DNA of 64,000 nt from Brenneria izadpanahii (GCF_017569925.1 NZ_CP050854.1:3596001-3660000); one strand, 5' to 3'. Shown: positions 36,248 through 47,367, counted from the stretch's first letter. Translations and numbers: made by a program. Notes: a model not told the origin generated them from the sequence alone.

Positions 36248-37102
36248 TTAAAGATTGGCAATTACCTTACTTAAAGATGCTCTCCAGTCAGATGGCTTTA
36301 CACCTATTTCGCTAATTTTATCAGAGTTAAGAGTTGAATAAGATGGTCTTTTTGCTGGGGTAGGATACTGATCTGTAGTGATACCATTGACTATTATTGA
36401 TTTTTTTAATACACCTAAACTTATAGCATTATCAAAAATAAACTCAGCAAACTCACACCAAGATACTTCTTCATCACCACAGAAATGATAAATACCACCA
36501 TCAGCATTCTGCTTCAGCAAATCAATAATCGCCTGAGCAATATCTCCGGCGTAAGTTGGACAACCACGCTGATCGGCCACAATACCCAATTCATCACGAT
36601 CTTTTGCCAACCGCAGCATGGTTTTCACAAAGTTATTTCCATATTCGCTGAATACCCAAGCAGTACGGATAATAATGGCTTCCGGTAAAACATGGGAAAC
36701 AGCAATTTCGCCATCCAGTTTAGTCTTACCGTACACACCCAGCGGATTCGTTTTGTCGGTTTCAACGTAAGGAACCGTTGCATTGCCGTCAAAAACATAA
36801 TCTGTCGATACATGAACCAGACGAGCGCCAACCTCTTTGGCGGCTCGAGCTAAATTTTCCGGTCCAGTTTTATTCACCAATGCTGCCAGTTCCGGCTCAC
36901 TTTCCGCTTTATCCACCGCAGTGTAAGCAGCTGCATTGACAATGGCATCTGGCTGGAATTCTTTTACCGCAGACAATACTTTCGCATAATCGGTAATATC
37001 CAGATCGGCGGTGTCTGTTGCCCATATCTGCCAGTCAGCAGGCAGTCTATCCTGAAAACAGCGGCCGAGCTGACCGTTCGCGCCTGTCAGTAAAATTTTC
37101 AT
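36248..37102 (-). CDS. rfbD: dTDP-4-dehydrorhamnose reductase RfbD/RmlD
   Basis: 284 residues. The NADPH-binding motif TGANGQLG is at residues 6-13. VNAAAYTAVDKAE, STDYVFDG and the YGKTKLDGE catalytic Tyr-Lys pair match RmlD. It performs the last step to dTDP-L-rhamnose. It overlaps rfbC by 4 bp (ATGA). It is last of the four rfb genes, in the order B-A-C-D. Confidence 0.95.
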   Translation of the reverse strand: MKILLTGANGQLGRCFQDRLPADWQIWATDTADLDITDYAKVLSAVKEFQPDAIVNAAAYTAVDKAESEPELAALVNKTGPENLARAAKEVGARLVHVSTDYVFDGNATVPYVETDKTNPLGVYGKTKLDGEIAVSHVLPEAIIIRTAWVFSEYGNNFVKTMLRLAKDRDELGIVADQRGCPTYAGDIAQAIIDLLKQNADGGIYHFCGDEEVSWCEFAEFIFDNAISLGVLKKSIIVNGITTDQYPTPAKRPSYSTLNSDKISEIGVKPSDWRASLSKVIANL

Positions 37103-37635
37103 GCCGCCAACTCCTTAAACCGTTTGCCTAACTTATCTTTTTCAGAAAGCAGAGGATTAGTGATCGGCCATTCAATACCAACATCAGGATCGTTCCACAG
37201 CAGGCAACCTTCATTTGAAGGATTGTAGTAATCAGTACATTTATATTCAAAATCAGCCAAATCAGACAGCACAACAAAACCATGCGCCAAACCGGGTGGG
37301 ATCCAGAACTGAGTTTTGTTTTCTTCTGAAAGAATTACGCCTTCCCAGGCACCATAAGTCGGTGAATCTGGGCGAATATCAACGGCAACATCAAATACTT
37401 CCCCACGGACAACGCGCACCAGTTTCCCTTGCGGATTTGATCTCTGGAAATGTAGCCCGCGCAATACGCCTTTTGCGGAACGAGAGTGATTATCCTGCAC
37501 AAAATCAAGATCGATGTTCAACATTTCCTGATAGCGTCTTTTTTCAAACGTTTCCAGGAAGAAACCTCGCGCGTCACCAAAGACTTTTGGTTGAATGATC
37601 TTTACACCCTCAATACGAGTATCCATAACCTGCAT
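37099..37635 (-). CDS. rfbC: dTDP-4-dehydrorhamnose 3,5-epimerase RfbC/RmlC
   Basis: 178 residues from MQVMDTRIEGVKIIQPKVFG. The cupin core shows FLETFEKRRY, FVQDNHSRSAKGVLRGLHFQ with the catalytic His, and WIPPGLAHGFVVLSD. The ATG at 37635 has GGGAGAA upstream and starts 1 bp after the rfbA stop; the longer frame starting at 37650 is rejected. Catalyses epimerisation at C3 and C5. Confidence 0.95.
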   Translation of the reverse strand: MQVMDTRIEGVKIIQPKVFGDARGFFLETFEKRRYQEMLNIDLDFVQDNHSRSAKGVLRGLHFQRSNPQGKLVRVVRGEVFDVAVDIRPDSPTYGAWEGVILSEENKTQFWIPPGLAHGFVVLSDLADFEYKCTDYYNPSNEGCLLWNDPDVGIEWPITNPLLSEKDKLGKRFKELAA

Positions 37636-37636
37636 C

Positions 37637-38506
37637 TTATTTCTCCCCAATCAAACGGGCCAAATATTGCCCATAATTCGTTTTACTCAAGGCTTTAGCC
37701 TCTTGAGCAACTTGCTCTTTGCTCAACCATCCCTTGCGAAATGCTATCTCTTCCAGGCATGCAACCTTAAATCCCTGACGTTTTTCGATGGTATGAACAA
37801 ACTGCGATGCTTCCATCAGGCTGTCATGCGTACCTGTGTCCAGCCAGGCAAAACCACGTCCCAATTGCTCTACATTGAGCAAGCCTTTTTCCAGATACAT
37901 TTCGTTTAAGGTTGTAATCTCAAGCTCGCCACGAGCAGAAGGTTTTACTTGTTTAGCCATCTCGACGATCTGATCGTCATAAAAATAGAGGCCGGTTACC
38001 GCCCAGTTAGATTTTGGTTTTAGCGGTTTTTCTTCCAAAGAGATCGCTCGATTATTTTCGTCGAATTCAACCACACCAAAACGCTCGGCATCTATTACCT
38101 GATAACCAAACACCGTAGCACCTTCTGTTCGTGCCGATGCAGCTTCCAGTTTTTGACCAAAACTCTGACCGAAATAAATATTATCCCCCAAAACCAAAGC
38201 GCAACGATCGCCGTTAATAAACTCTTCGCCAATGAGAAACGCCTGTGCCAAGCCGTCAGGACTGGGCTGAATAGCGTAACTGAAATTAACGCCAAAACGG
38301 CTACCGTCACCCAAAAGGCGTTTAAATGAAGGCATATCCTCTGGCGTCGAAATAATCAGAATATCTTTGATGCCAGCCAACATCAGAACGGAAATGGGAT
38401 AATACACCATCGGTTTATCGTAAATAGGCAACAACTGTTTAGACACACCGCGGGTAATCGGATGTAAACGCGTTCCGGAACCACCAGCCAATACAATACC
38501 TTTCAT
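37637..38506 (-). CDS. rfbA: Glucose-1-phosphate thymidylyltransferase RfbA/RmlA
   Basis: 289 residues. The nucleotide-binding motif is [16 protein letters not shown], then [24 protein letters not shown] and [10 protein letters not shown]. It makes dTDP-glucose from dTTP and glucose 1-phosphate and is feedback-inhibited by dTDP-rhamnose in known members. It lies 17 bp after rfbB. Confidence 0.96.
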   Translation of the reverse strand: MKGIVLAGGSGTRLHPITRGVSKQLLPIYDKPMVYYPISVLMLAGIKDILIISTPEDMPSFKRLLGDGSRFGVNFSYAIQPSPDGLAQAFLIGEEFINGDRCALVLGDNIYFGQSFGQKLEAASARTEGATVFGYQVIDAERFGVVEFDENNRAISLEEKPLKPKSNWAVTGLYFYDDQIVEMAKQVKPSARGELEITTLNEMYLEKGLLNVEQLGRGFAWLDTGTHDSLMEASQFVHTIEKRQGFKVACLEEIAFRKGWLSKEQVAQEAKALSKTNYGQYLARLIGEK

Positions 38507-38523
38507 ATTTTATATCTCCTGAA

Positions 38524-39588
38524 TTAACGCGTTAGACCCAGACGCTCACCAGCATACGAACCATCTTTAACACGGCGCCACCATTGCTCGTTAGCCAAAT
38601 ACCACTCCACCGTTTTGCGAATACCGCTTTCAAACGTTTCCTGCGGTTTCCAACCTAATTCCCGGTGAATTTTCGAAGCATCAATGGCATAACGCATATC
38701 GTGACCAGGGCGATCGGTAACGTAAGTAATCAGATCTTCATACTTATCAATACCCGCAGGCTTATTTGGCACCATTTCATCTAACAGCCGGCAAATGGTT
38801 TGCACCACTTCGATATTTTTGCGTTCATTATGTCCGCCAATGTTGTAGGTTTCCCCTACTTCCCCTTCAGTTACTACCTTGTACAAAGCACGGGCGTGAT
38901 CCTCCACATACAGCCAGTCACGGATCTGAGCGCCGTCGCCATATACCGGCAGTGGTTTACCTTCCAGTGCATTGAGGATAATCAGTGGGATCAATTTTTC
39001 CGGGAAGTGATAAGGACCGTAGTTGTTGGAGCAATTGGTGACAATGGTTGGCAAACCATAAGTACGCAGCCAGGCACGAACCAAATGATCGCTGGATGCC
39101 TTAGAAGCGGAATAAGGACTGCTGGGAGAATATGGCGTGGTTTCTGTAAACAAATCATCCGTACCATGAAGGTCGCCATATACCTCATCGGTAGAAATAT
39201 GATGGAAGCGAAATGCGTTTTTAGCATTACCATCCAACGTATTCCAAAACTGACGTGTAACTTCCAATAGCGTGTAGGTGCCAACGATATTGGTTTCAAT
39301 AAACGCTGCCGGGCCATCAATAGAACGGTCAACATGGCTTTCCGCAGCCAAATGCATCACTGCGTCAGGCTTAAATGTATTGAAAACACGCTCCAACTCT
39401 TTACGGTCACAAATACTCACCTTTTCAAATTTAAAACGAGTATTATTTGCAATCGGTTTTAATGACTCAAGATTACCTGCATAGGTCAGACTGTCTACTA
39501 TCAGAATTTCATCCGCCGTATCATTAATAATATGACGGGCAACCGCAGACCCAATAAACCCGGCACCACCGGTAACGATAATTTTCAT
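38524..39588 (-). CDS. rfbB: dTDP-glucose 4,6-dehydratase RfbB/RmlB
   Basis: A 354-residue short-chain dehydrogenase. NAD+ motif TGGAGFIG (6-13); catalytic TDE at 133-135; Tyr159 and Lys163 in [17 protein letters not shown] is also conserved. It converts dTDP-glucose to dTDP-4-keto-6-deoxyglucose, the committed step to rhamnose. First of rfbBACD, directly downstream of wbaP. Confidence 0.96.
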   Translation of the reverse strand: MKIIVTGGAGFIGSAVARHIINDTADEILIVDSLTYAGNLESLKPIANNTRFKFEKVSICDRKELERVFNTFKPDAVMHLAAESHVDRSIDGPAAFIETNIVGTYTLLEVTRQFWNTLDGNAKNAFRFHHISTDEVYGDLHGTDDLFTETTPYSPSSPYSASKASSDHLVRAWLRTYGLPTIVTNCSNNYGPYHFPEKLIPLIILNALEGKPLPVYGDGAQIRDWLYVEDHARALYKVVTEGEVGETYNIGGHNERKNIEVVQTICRLLDEMVPNKPAGIDKYEDLITYVTDRPGHDMRYAIDASKIHRELGWKPQETFESGIRKTVEWYLANEQWWRRVKDGSYAGERLGLTR

Positions 39589-39615
39589 ATAATCCTCAAA
39601 GCCATCTTATTATCT

Positions 39616-41049
39616 TTAATATGCGCCATCTCTTTTAAGAACCACATTGATAGTCTTAAAAAGAATCGCAATATCATTCCACATAGACCAATTCTTTACA
39701 TACCAGGCATCGAAATAAACACGGGTATCATAATCGACATCATTTCTGCCGCTGACCTGCCACAATCCTGTCATACCCGGCTTAGCCATTAAATAATAAT
39801 CAACATCACCGGCATAACGCTCCAACTCAGCCTCAATAATCGGACGAGGTCCAACCAGACTCATCTCACCTTTCAGCACATTAAAAAGCTGCGGCAATTC
39901 ATCTAGGCTGGTTTTGCGAATAAATTTTCCTACCCGAGTAATGCGAGGGTCATTTTTCAATTTAAAATCTTTATCCCATTCAGCCCGAGCTTCGGGATCG
40001 TTTTCTAGTAGTTGCTGAAGCACTTCTTGTGAATTCATAACCATGGAACGGAATTTCAAGCATTTAAATTTTTTACCGTCACGCCCAATTCGCTCATGTC
40101 CATAAATTGCATTACCCCCATCTTTAGAAACCAGATAGGCTAAAACAGCCAAGAGGGGCGAAAGTAAAATAATAATACTGGCGGATCCTACAATATCGAA
40201 AGTCCTCTTCAATATACGAGAAGTTCTCTTAGCCAGATTATTACTGACACGCAAGATCATAACTTCATGGCTAAAAATAAATGACATATCAGTGCCATAC
40301 AGAGGCACACCCCGCAATGTCGGGATCACAGAAACAGAACGGCAATGATGCTTCGCCAGTTTTTTCAGCCACTCATCACGCAAATCATGTTCATCGAACT
40401 CCAATGCAACAATAAACTGAGTAGATTCGGGATCACACTGTTGCCAAAGCTGCTGTTCATCGCAAATCACCGGTATTCCCAGTAACTCATCTTCGCATTG
40501 CTTGCCACTGGAGAAAAAAGCACAGATGGCAAATCCCAGCACTTCTTCACTTTGCAACGCAGCATAGGCATCGCGGGCATTTTTACCTGTGCCAATGATT
40601 ATCGTTTGCTTTTGCCATAAACCGAGCCTATTCAAAAACCTTTTAACTAAAGCTCGCCCCAAGGGGACTAAAATAATCGCCAGCATCCAGGTTATTACCC
40701 AGATATAACGCGAAAAATGCCATTTTGAAAAAGCGACTAGCGCAAGGTCAAAAACAGAAAATATAACTAACGTTCTAATAACTTCCTTTAGTTCAAACCA
40801 GAATGGTTTTCGATAGGTATAATGCCGCAATCGTACCCAGAACCAGCCAATGCAAAGCAAAGACAGTGTGAAATGTGAGATAAATCGCGCTGGGAGCTCA
40901 GACTCTGGAATAAATTCTGAAATATCATAATCCAGTGCACGCACTAACCACAAAGTCAAGAATAATGATATATTAAATAATAAAAAATCTGATAATGCCA
41001 ATAAAAACTTCACTACATTATTATTTATTGAATTCTTAAGTGTATGCAT
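39616..41049 (-). CDS. wbaP: Undecaprenyl-phosphate galactose phosphotransferase WbaP
   Basis: 477 residues, the WbaP (not WcaJ-short) length. An N-terminal set of membrane helices (about 10-130) is followed by a Rossmann-like CoA-binding domain ([17 protein letters not shown]). The C-terminal catalytic domain has [62 protein letters not shown] and [11 protein letters not shown]. It starts the repeat unit by adding galactose 1-phosphate (or glucose 1-phosphate in WcaJ-type relatives) to undecaprenyl phosphate. Located in the sugar-specific part of the locus after a GT2 gene. Confidence 0.93.
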   Translation of the reverse strand: MHTLKNSINNNVVKFLLALSDFLLFNISLFLTLWLVRALDYDISEFIPESELPARFISHFTLSLLCIGWFWVRLRHYTYRKPFWFELKEVIRTLVIFSVFDLALVAFSKWHFSRYIWVITWMLAIILVPLGRALVKRFLNRLGLWQKQTIIIGTGKNARDAYAALQSEEVLGFAICAFFSSGKQCEDELLGIPVICDEQQLWQQCDPESTQFIVALEFDEHDLRDEWLKKLAKHHCRSVSVIPTLRGVPLYGTDMSFIFSHEVMILRVSNNLAKRTSRILKRTFDIVGSASIIILLSPLLAVLAYLVSKDGGNAIYGHERIGRDGKKFKCLKFRSMVMNSQEVLQQLLENDPEARAEWDKDFKLKNDPRITRVGKFIRKTSLDELPQLFNVLKGEMSLVGPRPIIEAELERYAGDVDYYLMAKPGMTGLWQVSGRNDVDYDTRVYFDAWYVKNWSMWNDIAILFKTINVVLKRDGAY

Positions 41050-41068
41050 GGCTGCACCTCAAATTATA

Positions 41069-41980
41069 TTAATCCTTATACCAATAACCTTTATGCATAC
41101 TGAATTTCTTCACCAAAGATTTAGGTAATTTATTATAATTCTGTCCAAGTTTATAACCTGTTATTTTAAAAAAATTATTGATACAGGCAAGAGGAATCCA
41201 AAGAGGCGCATGTTTTAAAAGGAAATTTAACTCTGAAAAAATGAATTTTTTCCCTTCACCACCGGCTCCGCCAAAATTTTCTCTTATCCAAGGCTCATCA
41301 TGATGAAAAACGCCGATATCAAAATATCGTTTAAACTCTTCCCAGACAGAATAATTATGTGAATGTTTTACACTGGACTCTGCAACATAAGCGATTTTAT
41401 AACCAGCTAAAACAGCCTTCGCTGCAAAATACATATCTTCCCCTAGTATAGTATTGGAAGGGAAACCACCTAACTCTCTAAACATATTGGTTCGATATGC
41501 AGAAAAAGAGTTAGATGAAAAAACCGTCTTAATCCCATATTTTTTCTTATCGTCTAAACCTAAGACATGGCTTTTCACACCGTAATTAAAATAACGCGCA
41601 TGTGTTGCTATAGGATTGGCATCGTCATGAGGTAGCTGTCGGCCATAAGCGACAACTACTTTAGGGTCATTAAACACCGATAAGATAGACTTAATGCAAT
41701 CGGGTTCCGGTATGGCATCCTGAGTAAGAAATATTACTATATCCACATCAGTCGAGTTTGCAACTCCCAGATTCCTGGTTCCTCCATGATTAAATTCTGT
41801 TTTATTTATTTTAATAATTTGAAAACCAGAGTCCTCGGCTATTTGACATGTGTCATCACTACTGGATGAATCAATAACAAGCACAGACTCAAAATAATCA
41901 AATTGTTTTTTTATAGCAGCGCAAACTTTCCGCCATAATTCACCGCCGTTATAAGCAGGAATAACCACTCTAACTTTCAT
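41069..41980 (-). CDS. Glycosyltransferase family 2, rhamnosyltransferase-like
   Basis: 303 residues. N-terminal VRVVIPAYNGGELWRKV and VLVIDSSSSDDT, then NHGGTRNLGVANS, and FLTQDAIPEPDCI carrying the DxD-like segment. ILGEDMYFAAKAVLAGYKIAY and HSHNYSVWEEFKRYFDIGVF follow, a pattern seen in WbaN/rhamnosyl- or mannosyl-transferases next to WbaP. It is the first sugar-assembly gene after the attenuator hairpin at 42305-42343. The rhamnose donor assignment is inference. Confidence 0.8.
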   Translation of the reverse strand: MKVRVVIPAYNGGELWRKVCAAIKKQFDYFESVLVIDSSSSDDTCQIAEDSGFQIIKINKTEFNHGGTRNLGVANSTDVDIVIFLTQDAIPEPDCIKSILSVFNDPKVVVAYGRQLPHDDANPIATHARYFNYGVKSHVLGLDDKKKYGIKTVFSSNSFSAYRTNMFRELGGFPSNTILGEDMYFAAKAVLAGYKIAYVAESSVKHSHNYSVWEEFKRYFDIGVFHHDEPWIRENFGGAGGEGKKFIFSELNFLLKHAPLWIPLACINNFFKITGYKLGQNYNKLPKSLVKKFSMHKGYWYKD

Positions 41981-42384
41981 TATATTTCACCGTTGAAAGA
42001 AACAATAAATAAGGAGCCATATTTTATTTATTCAAAAGCATAGTTCTATTACAAGGGTATAGTTTATTTTTATTCCAAATAAAATATAACCTCGAAATTC
42101 CATTTTTAAATATTGATGTTTTGTTTTTATTTTGAATAAGCACTTAATTCATTCTACCTATTAGCCCTCTATAACCCAAGGTTCTTTCGAGATATAACTG
42201 AATATAATCCAGAGATAATGATACATATAGCCACACAGATAATATATATAATTAATCACAATGGAAACATATTTACCGCAATGTAATTAAACGTTCGAAT
42301 TAATTATCAAAATTATAGCTCACCTTTTATTAAGGCGAGCTATGTTACTCTATATATTAATTAAAAACTCAAACAGCAGATGAG
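41981..42384. other. Gap between wzc and the sugar-assembly genes
   Basis: About 400 bp, AT-rich. It holds the hairpin at 42305-42343 and no gene. It separates the conserved export genes from the variable sugar-specific genes. Confidence 0.5.
42302..42343 (-). terminator. Attenuator-like terminator after wzc
   Basis: On the reverse strand ATAGCTCGCCTT - AATAA - AAGGTGAGCTAT (12-bp stem with one mismatch) is followed by AATTTTGATAATT, about 40 nt after the wzc stop. A stem-loop at the same place in E. coli K30-type capsule loci limits read-through, relieved by RfaH. Confidence 0.7.
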
Positions 42385-44553
42385 TTATTTTTTATACTCA
42401 TAGGTATAATAATCATAATTACCATAGCCATAATAACTGGCTGCACGTTTTACAATCGCATTGAGAATAACACCTTTTATTTCGGCACCATTTTGCTCAA
42501 AACGACGAATACTGACTTCAATTTCTTTTAAGGTATTCATTTCAAAACGGGCTACCAACAGAGAAGTTCCTGCATGACGGCTGATAATAGCCGCATCGGT
42601 TACCGCCAGAATTGGCGGAGTATCCAACAGCACAATATCATAATGCTGAGAAGCCCAATCAATAAAGACAGAAAAATGGCTATGCATTAATAATTCTGAA
42701 GGATTGGGTGGAATCTGCCCTCTGGGAATAAAATCCATATTCTCCACATTGGTTTTTCTTACCGCTTTTTCCGAAGCGGTTTGCCCTGATAACACATCAG
42801 ATAATCCATTGGTGCTATCTGTACCCATTAGTTCATGGGCGTAACCCTTACGCATATCACAGTCAACAATCAGCACTCTTTTCCCAGATTGAGCAATCAC
42901 CGCCCCCAGGTTGGCACTGACAAAGGTTTTACCAATCGCCGGGCTGGCGCCAGAGATCATCAGCACATTATTTTTCGCTTCCATCATGGCGAAATGCAGG
43001 CTGGTACGCAGGCTCCTGATAGCTTCAATCGCCAGATCGGTTGGGTTGCCGGTAGCCAATAGTTCGTTCGCTCTAGCATTCGCTTTTTTGCCCTTATTAC
43101 GAGTAAACAGCTCCCGATCTTTTTTCTGCTGCCATTCCGAAAGCGGTATGCTGGCATAAACATTAATCCCCAGTTCTTCCAACTGTTCCGGGCTTTCAAT
43201 GCCTTTATGCAATATAGTTTTAAGAATCACAAATGCGGTAGATAACATTCCACCAAGAATCAAACTAAACAATACGATTAATGTTTTTTTGGGTTTAACC
43301 GGCTTTAACTGGGTAGCAGCAGAGTCAATAATGCGCACATTCCCTACTACACTGGCTTTATTAATGCTCAGTTCCTGCTGCTTATTCAGTAGTTGCATAT
43401 AAACTTCTTGCCCTGATTGCACATCACGGGTTAAACGCAATATTTCCTGCTGGGTTGCTGGCATCGCGCTTACGCGTTTATTCAGCTTATCCCGTTCCTG
43501 TTCCAGCGTTTTGCGCTTCTCCAGCAAAGCACGGTAAGCCGGGTGCTCTTTGGTATACAGCTTGGAAATTTCCGCTTCTTTAAAGGTCGATTCATTTAAC
43601 TGTGTTTCGACTGAAACCATGGTATCCAATACTGATTTCGCTTCCAGCGAAAGATCAACCGACTCATTCTGCTGGCGGTACTGATTCAGCTTGTTTTCCG
43701 CCTCATTCAACGAGTCACGAACGGTTGGCAACTGCTCTTTTAGAAACTCCAGACTTTTGCCTGCTTCTTCGGATTTGCGCTCAACGTTCTGCTGCAAATA
43801 GTTTTGACTGATGCTATTTAGAATCTTACTGATACTCGCTGGATCTTCTCCTTCCAGACTTAGCTGTAATACGCCGGTATCTTTACCAGTATCGGCAACG
43901 GTAAAATCATCCAGTAAATTTTTAATTGCGGTTAACTCATTAAGCTTTTTTAAGCGAAAAACCGTACCTTCCGGGGCAGCAATATCACTTACCAGTAGCG
44001 TAAGGCCATTGTTGCTCTCCAACTTCCCTACACTACCGGTAAAATTGACTATATCGCCTGCCTCAACCTGGTAGCTGGTTGGGCTTAATACCGTCAGCTC
44101 AATTTTTTCATCCTGCCAGGAATCCGGCACCTCAAGACGGGAAACGGCGATTTCTCCCGGATCTTCATTCAGAATTCTGGCTAATCCTTTGCCAAATACC
44201 GGAAAATATTTTTGTTCAACTACCGTATCTAAGGAAAGATCACGAATAGTTTTGCCAATTACCATTCGGGATTTTATCAGCTCGATTTCAGCCGCAGACT
44301 CGGGCTTGGCATCCGGCAACATGCTGGAAATATCGCTTAATAACTTATTACCACTATTCTGTTCTACCTGAATTAACGCATCGGCCTTATAAATAGGCGT
44401 TGCTAATGTGGCATATAAGATACCGATAATGGCGAACACGGCGGTAACACCAATTATCAGCCATCTATTATCCAGCAACGTGCCTAACAAACGCCCTAAA
44501 TCAATTTCATCTGACGTTGTTTCAGATGCTTTTACTGAAATTTTCTCTGCCAT
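42385..44553 (-). CDS. wzc: Wzc, polysaccharide co-polymerase and BY-kinase
   Basis: A 722-residue inner-membrane tyrosine autokinase. An N-terminal Wzz-like region has a membrane helix near 30-50 and a second near 425-445. The cytoplasmic kinase has Walker A GASPAIGKT (Lys542), Walker A' VLIVDCDMRKGY and Walker B IVLLDTPP. A Tyr-rich tail (SYYGYGNYDYYTYEY) is the autophosphorylation cluster. With Wza it forms the trans-envelope export complex and controls chain length; Wzb removes its phosphates. It follows wzb by 18 bp. Confidence 0.95.
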   Translation of the reverse strand: MAEKISVKASETTSDEIDLGRLLGTLLDNRWLIIGVTAVFAIIGILYATLATPIYKADALIQVEQNSGNKLLSDISSMLPDAKPESAAEIELIKSRMVIGKTIRDLSLDTVVEQKYFPVFGKGLARILNEDPGEIAVSRLEVPDSWQDEKIELTVLSPTSYQVEAGDIVNFTGSVGKLESNNGLTLLVSDIAAPEGTVFRLKKLNELTAIKNLLDDFTVADTGKDTGVLQLSLEGEDPASISKILNSISQNYLQQNVERKSEEAGKSLEFLKEQLPTVRDSLNEAENKLNQYRQQNESVDLSLEAKSVLDTMVSVETQLNESTFKEAEISKLYTKEHPAYRALLEKRKTLEQERDKLNKRVSAMPATQQEILRLTRDVQSGQEVYMQLLNKQQELSINKASVVGNVRIIDSAATQLKPVKPKKTLIVLFSLILGGMLSTAFVILKTILHKGIESPEQLEELGINVYASIPLSEWQQKKDRELFTRNKGKKANARANELLATGNPTDLAIEAIRSLRTSLHFAMMEAKNNVLMISGASPAIGKTFVSANLGAVIAQSGKRVLIVDCDMRKGYAHELMGTDSTNGLSDVLSGQTASEKAVRKTNVENMDFIPRGQIPPNPSELLMHSHFSVFIDWASQHYDIVLLDTPPILAVTDAAIISRHAGTSLLVARFEMNTLKEIEVSIRRFEQNGAEIKGVILNAIVKRAASYYGYGNYDYYTYEYKK

Positions 44554-44571
44554 GGGTTTCCCTGACTTGTT

Positions 44572-45006
44572 TTAACGGCTTAATGCTTGCACCCATTTCT
44601 GGGCAGACTGCTCAAGTTGTGAATAGACGTATTCAAATGCTTCGCGACTTTTGCGATAAGGGTCGGCAATCTCCTGCTGATTGAGCCAGTGGCCGAACAG
44701 CATAGTTTTACCCCTCACTTCCGGAGCGATGCGCCCCACAGCGTCAATATGCCCTTTCTCCATTACCAGAATCAGATCGTACTGGCGACAGAGTGAAGAA
44801 GTTAGCTGCTGCGCACGGTGGCCATCCAGCGAAAGCCCATTAGCCACAGCTACCTCGGCGGCGGTAGTATCCGCTGGCTTACCCACCAGTGCGCTCAACC
44901 CAGCCGAGGCAATATTTTTCCCCGGTAATGCCTGTTTCAGCAGCCGCTCACCGGTTGGCGAACGGCAAATATTGCCCACACAAACCACTAAAATAGAATC
45001 AAACAT
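44572..45006 (-). CDS. wzb: Wzb, low-molecular-weight protein-tyrosine phosphatase
   Basis: 144 residues. The CX5R signature is C9-V-G-N-I-C-R15 followed by SPTGE. The general-acid aspartate is in IADPYRKSREAFEYVY near the end. It dephosphorylates Wzc, which is needed for cycles of polymer export. Eight base pairs separate it from wza. Confidence 0.94.
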   Translation of the reverse strand: MFDSILVVCVGNICRSPTGERLLKQALPGKNIASAGLSALVGKPADTTAAEVAVANGLSLDGHRAQQLTSSLCRQYDLILVMEKGHIDAVGRIAPEVRGKTMLFGHWLNQQEIADPYRKSREAFEYVYSQLEQSAQKWVQALSR

Positions 45007-45014
45007 CGTTATCT

Positions 45015-46151
45015 CTATGGCCAGGTACGAACACGCAATGAACCTTCGGTCAGGTCATTAAAGCCGGAAATGGTCGGCACCAGCTGGCTGATAACCCGGT
45101 TCCAACGCACAACCGGCGCGGTAGTCACATACACTATATCGTAAGGCTGAAGCTGGAACTCGGTGCCCATCACCATCGCAGTGGCATCGTTGGCATTAAG
45201 CTGATAGATATCGGCCAGTTTCGGTCCCTGCGTTCCTCTTAGCGAACGGATGACAAAAATCCCGGTGGCATCGGAAAACGCCTGATCGACGCCCTCAGCG
45301 TTGCCTAACGCCTCGGTCAGCGTCATGCCGCTGCGATCCATTTTCAGGGTGCTTTGCTTCTTCACTTCACCCATCACGAATACTTTTAGATCGTCATTGC
45401 GGGGAATATAAAGAATGTCGCCAGGATAAAGCAGGCGGTTTTGCGACAGATCGCCATTTTGCATCAGCGCCTGCAGAGAGATACGCTGTTCTTTACCGTC
45501 GTGGGTTAACACCACGTTGCGCCAGTCAGCATTTTCGGTCAATCCGCCCGCCTTATTGATCGCATCCAGTATCGTCAGCGGCACGTTGGTTATCGCCTGT
45601 TGCCCCGAGGTTGCGACCTCACCCGTTACATAGGCTTTCTGCGAGCGGAACGCGGCGATGCTAACGTCAACCTGCGGCGATTCAATATAGGTCGCCAGGC
45701 GGCTCATAATCTGATCGCGCACTTCAGTCACCGTTTTACCGGCGACGCTTACCTTACCAATATAAGGATAGAAAATGGTGCCGTCGGAATGCACCCAGTT
45801 GCCGGTATCCGCGGCGGTACGATAAGTCCCCGCCGGGGTGGTGAGTTCCGGGTGATCCCACACGGTAACCATGATGACATCACCAATACCGATACGGTAT
45901 TCGTAACTTTGCAGTTCGCGCTCAAGCGCCGGATTATTCTGCGCCACCAGTGGCTTAGCGCGCATTTTTTCCACCAGATAAGGCGTCATCGGATAAACAT
46001 TAACCAGTTTGTTAATGTCAAAATCAGCATCCTGCTGTTCGATCACTTCTTTACCACTGGTGGAAAGATGGCTGCCGGGAACGATGGTGCAACCACTAAG
46101 CAGAACGGTTGAAACCACCAACGGTAACAATTTTAATTTGTGCTTTATCAT
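45015..46151 (-). CDS. wza: Wza, outer-membrane polysaccharide export lipoprotein
   Basis: 378 residues. A lipoprotein signal ends LLSGC at about Cys21. The poly-export (PES) domain [26 protein letters not shown] domains ([32 protein letters not shown]), and a C-terminal amphipathic segment ending RVRTWP form the octameric outer-membrane channel. First export gene after the wecA-like gene, with wzb and wzc downstream. Confidence 0.96.
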   Translation of the reverse strand: MIKHKLKLLPLVVSTVLLSGCTIVPGSHLSTSGKEVIEQQDADFDINKLVNVYPMTPYLVEKMRAKPLVAQNNPALERELQSYEYRIGIGDVIMVTVWDHPELTTPAGTYRTAADTGNWVHSDGTIFYPYIGKVSVAGKTVTEVRDQIMSRLATYIESPQVDVSIAAFRSQKAYVTGEVATSGQQAITNVPLTILDAINKAGGLTENADWRNVVLTHDGKEQRISLQALMQNGDLSQNRLLYPGDILYIPRNDDLKVFVMGEVKKQSTLKMDRSGMTLTEALGNAEGVDQAFSDATGIFVIRSLRGTQGPKLADIYQLNANDATAMVMGTEFQLQPYDIVYVTTAPVVRWNRVISQLVPTISGFNDLTEGSLRVRTWP

Positions 46152-46275
46152 CCTGTGTATGCCATCGCTTTTGATTGAAAACTGCGCAAATCCCTACAAA
46201 ATGATCAATCATTATAGAGAAGATTTATTCGAATGAACCCAAAGTCTGACGTACAAAAGGCAGTTAATTTACCTG

Positions 46276-47367
46276 TTAACGCCGCTGCGCCATACGGTTC
46301 ATCAGTGTATTCTGCCGGTTATGGCTAATGCGTCGCTGCCACATCAGTACCCGCCATATTCGCGGGGTTGACCAAAAGTAACCAGCAAAAAACGCCAAAA
46401 ATATGCCCAACATAATAGACTCAGATACGCCATTGCGCTCGCTAATGATGCCAATTACCGCAAATAAAATCGCCGCACTGCCAATCATAGTCAACGCCAG
46501 GCGCGGCGTTAGCCCTGATCGCACCAAAATATGATGCAGGTGCTCACGGTCGGACTTAAATGGGCTATCGCCTCTGCGGATTCGGCGAATCATCACGGTC
46601 ACCATATCCATCAAAGGGATGGCGATCAGCCACAACGCGGTTACCGGATGCATTACGGCCTTTTCCCCTTGCGTCGCCAGAATCAGTAGCCAGATTACCG
46701 TAAAACCGATCAGCGTACTGCCCGCATCGCCCATAAATACCTTAAATCGCCTCCCCCAGGGAATGCCCAGGTTCAATAAAATATAAGGCAGCGTTGCCGC
46801 CAGCATACATAGGCTCCACAGGGCTAACTCACGGTGGCCGCCAAGATAGAACAAAACGGCAAGCGCGCCAAAAGTAACACAGGAAAGCGCCCCCAGTAAG
46901 CCATCAATGCCATCAACCATATTGAAAGCATTGATGGCTCCCCATACGGCAAATAGCGTAATGACGTAACCCCAGGAGCCTAAAACGATTTCATAACCAA
47001 ACAGCACATTGCCCAACGAGGTCAAATACAGGCCGGCATACATCATCAGGCCGGCGACCAGTGCTTGTAAGGCTATACGAGGTAATACGGGAAGGTCGAA
47101 ACGGTCGTCCAATACGCCGACTGTCAGTAGCGCACTGGCACAAACCATATAGAGGGGGAAGTCAGGAAGCCATTCAGGATGGAGTGCATACAAAACCCAT
47201 AGCGCCAGATAGATAGAAACCCCACCAACCAAAGGGACATTGCCGTGATGGTGTTTCCTGACATTGGGTCTATCCACCAACCCAATGGCTACCGCCGCCT
47301 TTCTTGCAAAAAAAAGGACAATAAATGCACTGATAAACACTATGGTAAATTCTTGCATCATCATCAA
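46276..47367 (-). CDS. WecA-type undecaprenyl-phosphate N-acetylhexosamine-1-phosphate transferase
   Basis: 363 residues with about eleven hydrophobic segments. Start at any of four consecutive ATGs (47367-47358). Motifs are VDRPNVRKHHHGNVPLVGGVSIYL, GVLDDRFDLP, NAFNMVDGIDGLLG, FMGDAGSTLIGF and SDREHLHHIL, all typical of WecA. WecA usually starts enterobacterial common antigen or GlcNAc-initiated O-antigens. Here it heads the export operon directly behind JUMPstart, in addition to wbaP, so the locus carries two initiating-transferase candidates. It may be a dedicated paralogue of the chromosomal wecA. Confidence 0.9.
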   Translation of the reverse strand: MMMMQEFTIVFISAFIVLFFARKAAVAIGLVDRPNVRKHHHGNVPLVGGVSIYLALWVLYALHPEWLPDFPLYMVCASALLTVGVLDDRFDLPVLPRIALQALVAGLMMYAGLYLTSLGNVLFGYEIVLGSWGYVITLFAVWGAINAFNMVDGIDGLLGALSCVTFGALAVLFYLGGHRELALWSLCMLAATLPYILLNLGIPWGRRFKVFMGDAGSTLIGFTVIWLLILATQGEKAVMHPVTALWLIAIPLMDMVTVMIRRIRRGDSPFKSDREHLHHILVRSGLTPRLALTMIGSAAILFAVIGIISERNGVSESIMLGIFLAFFAGYFWSTPRIWRVLMWQRRISHNRQNTLMNRMAQRR

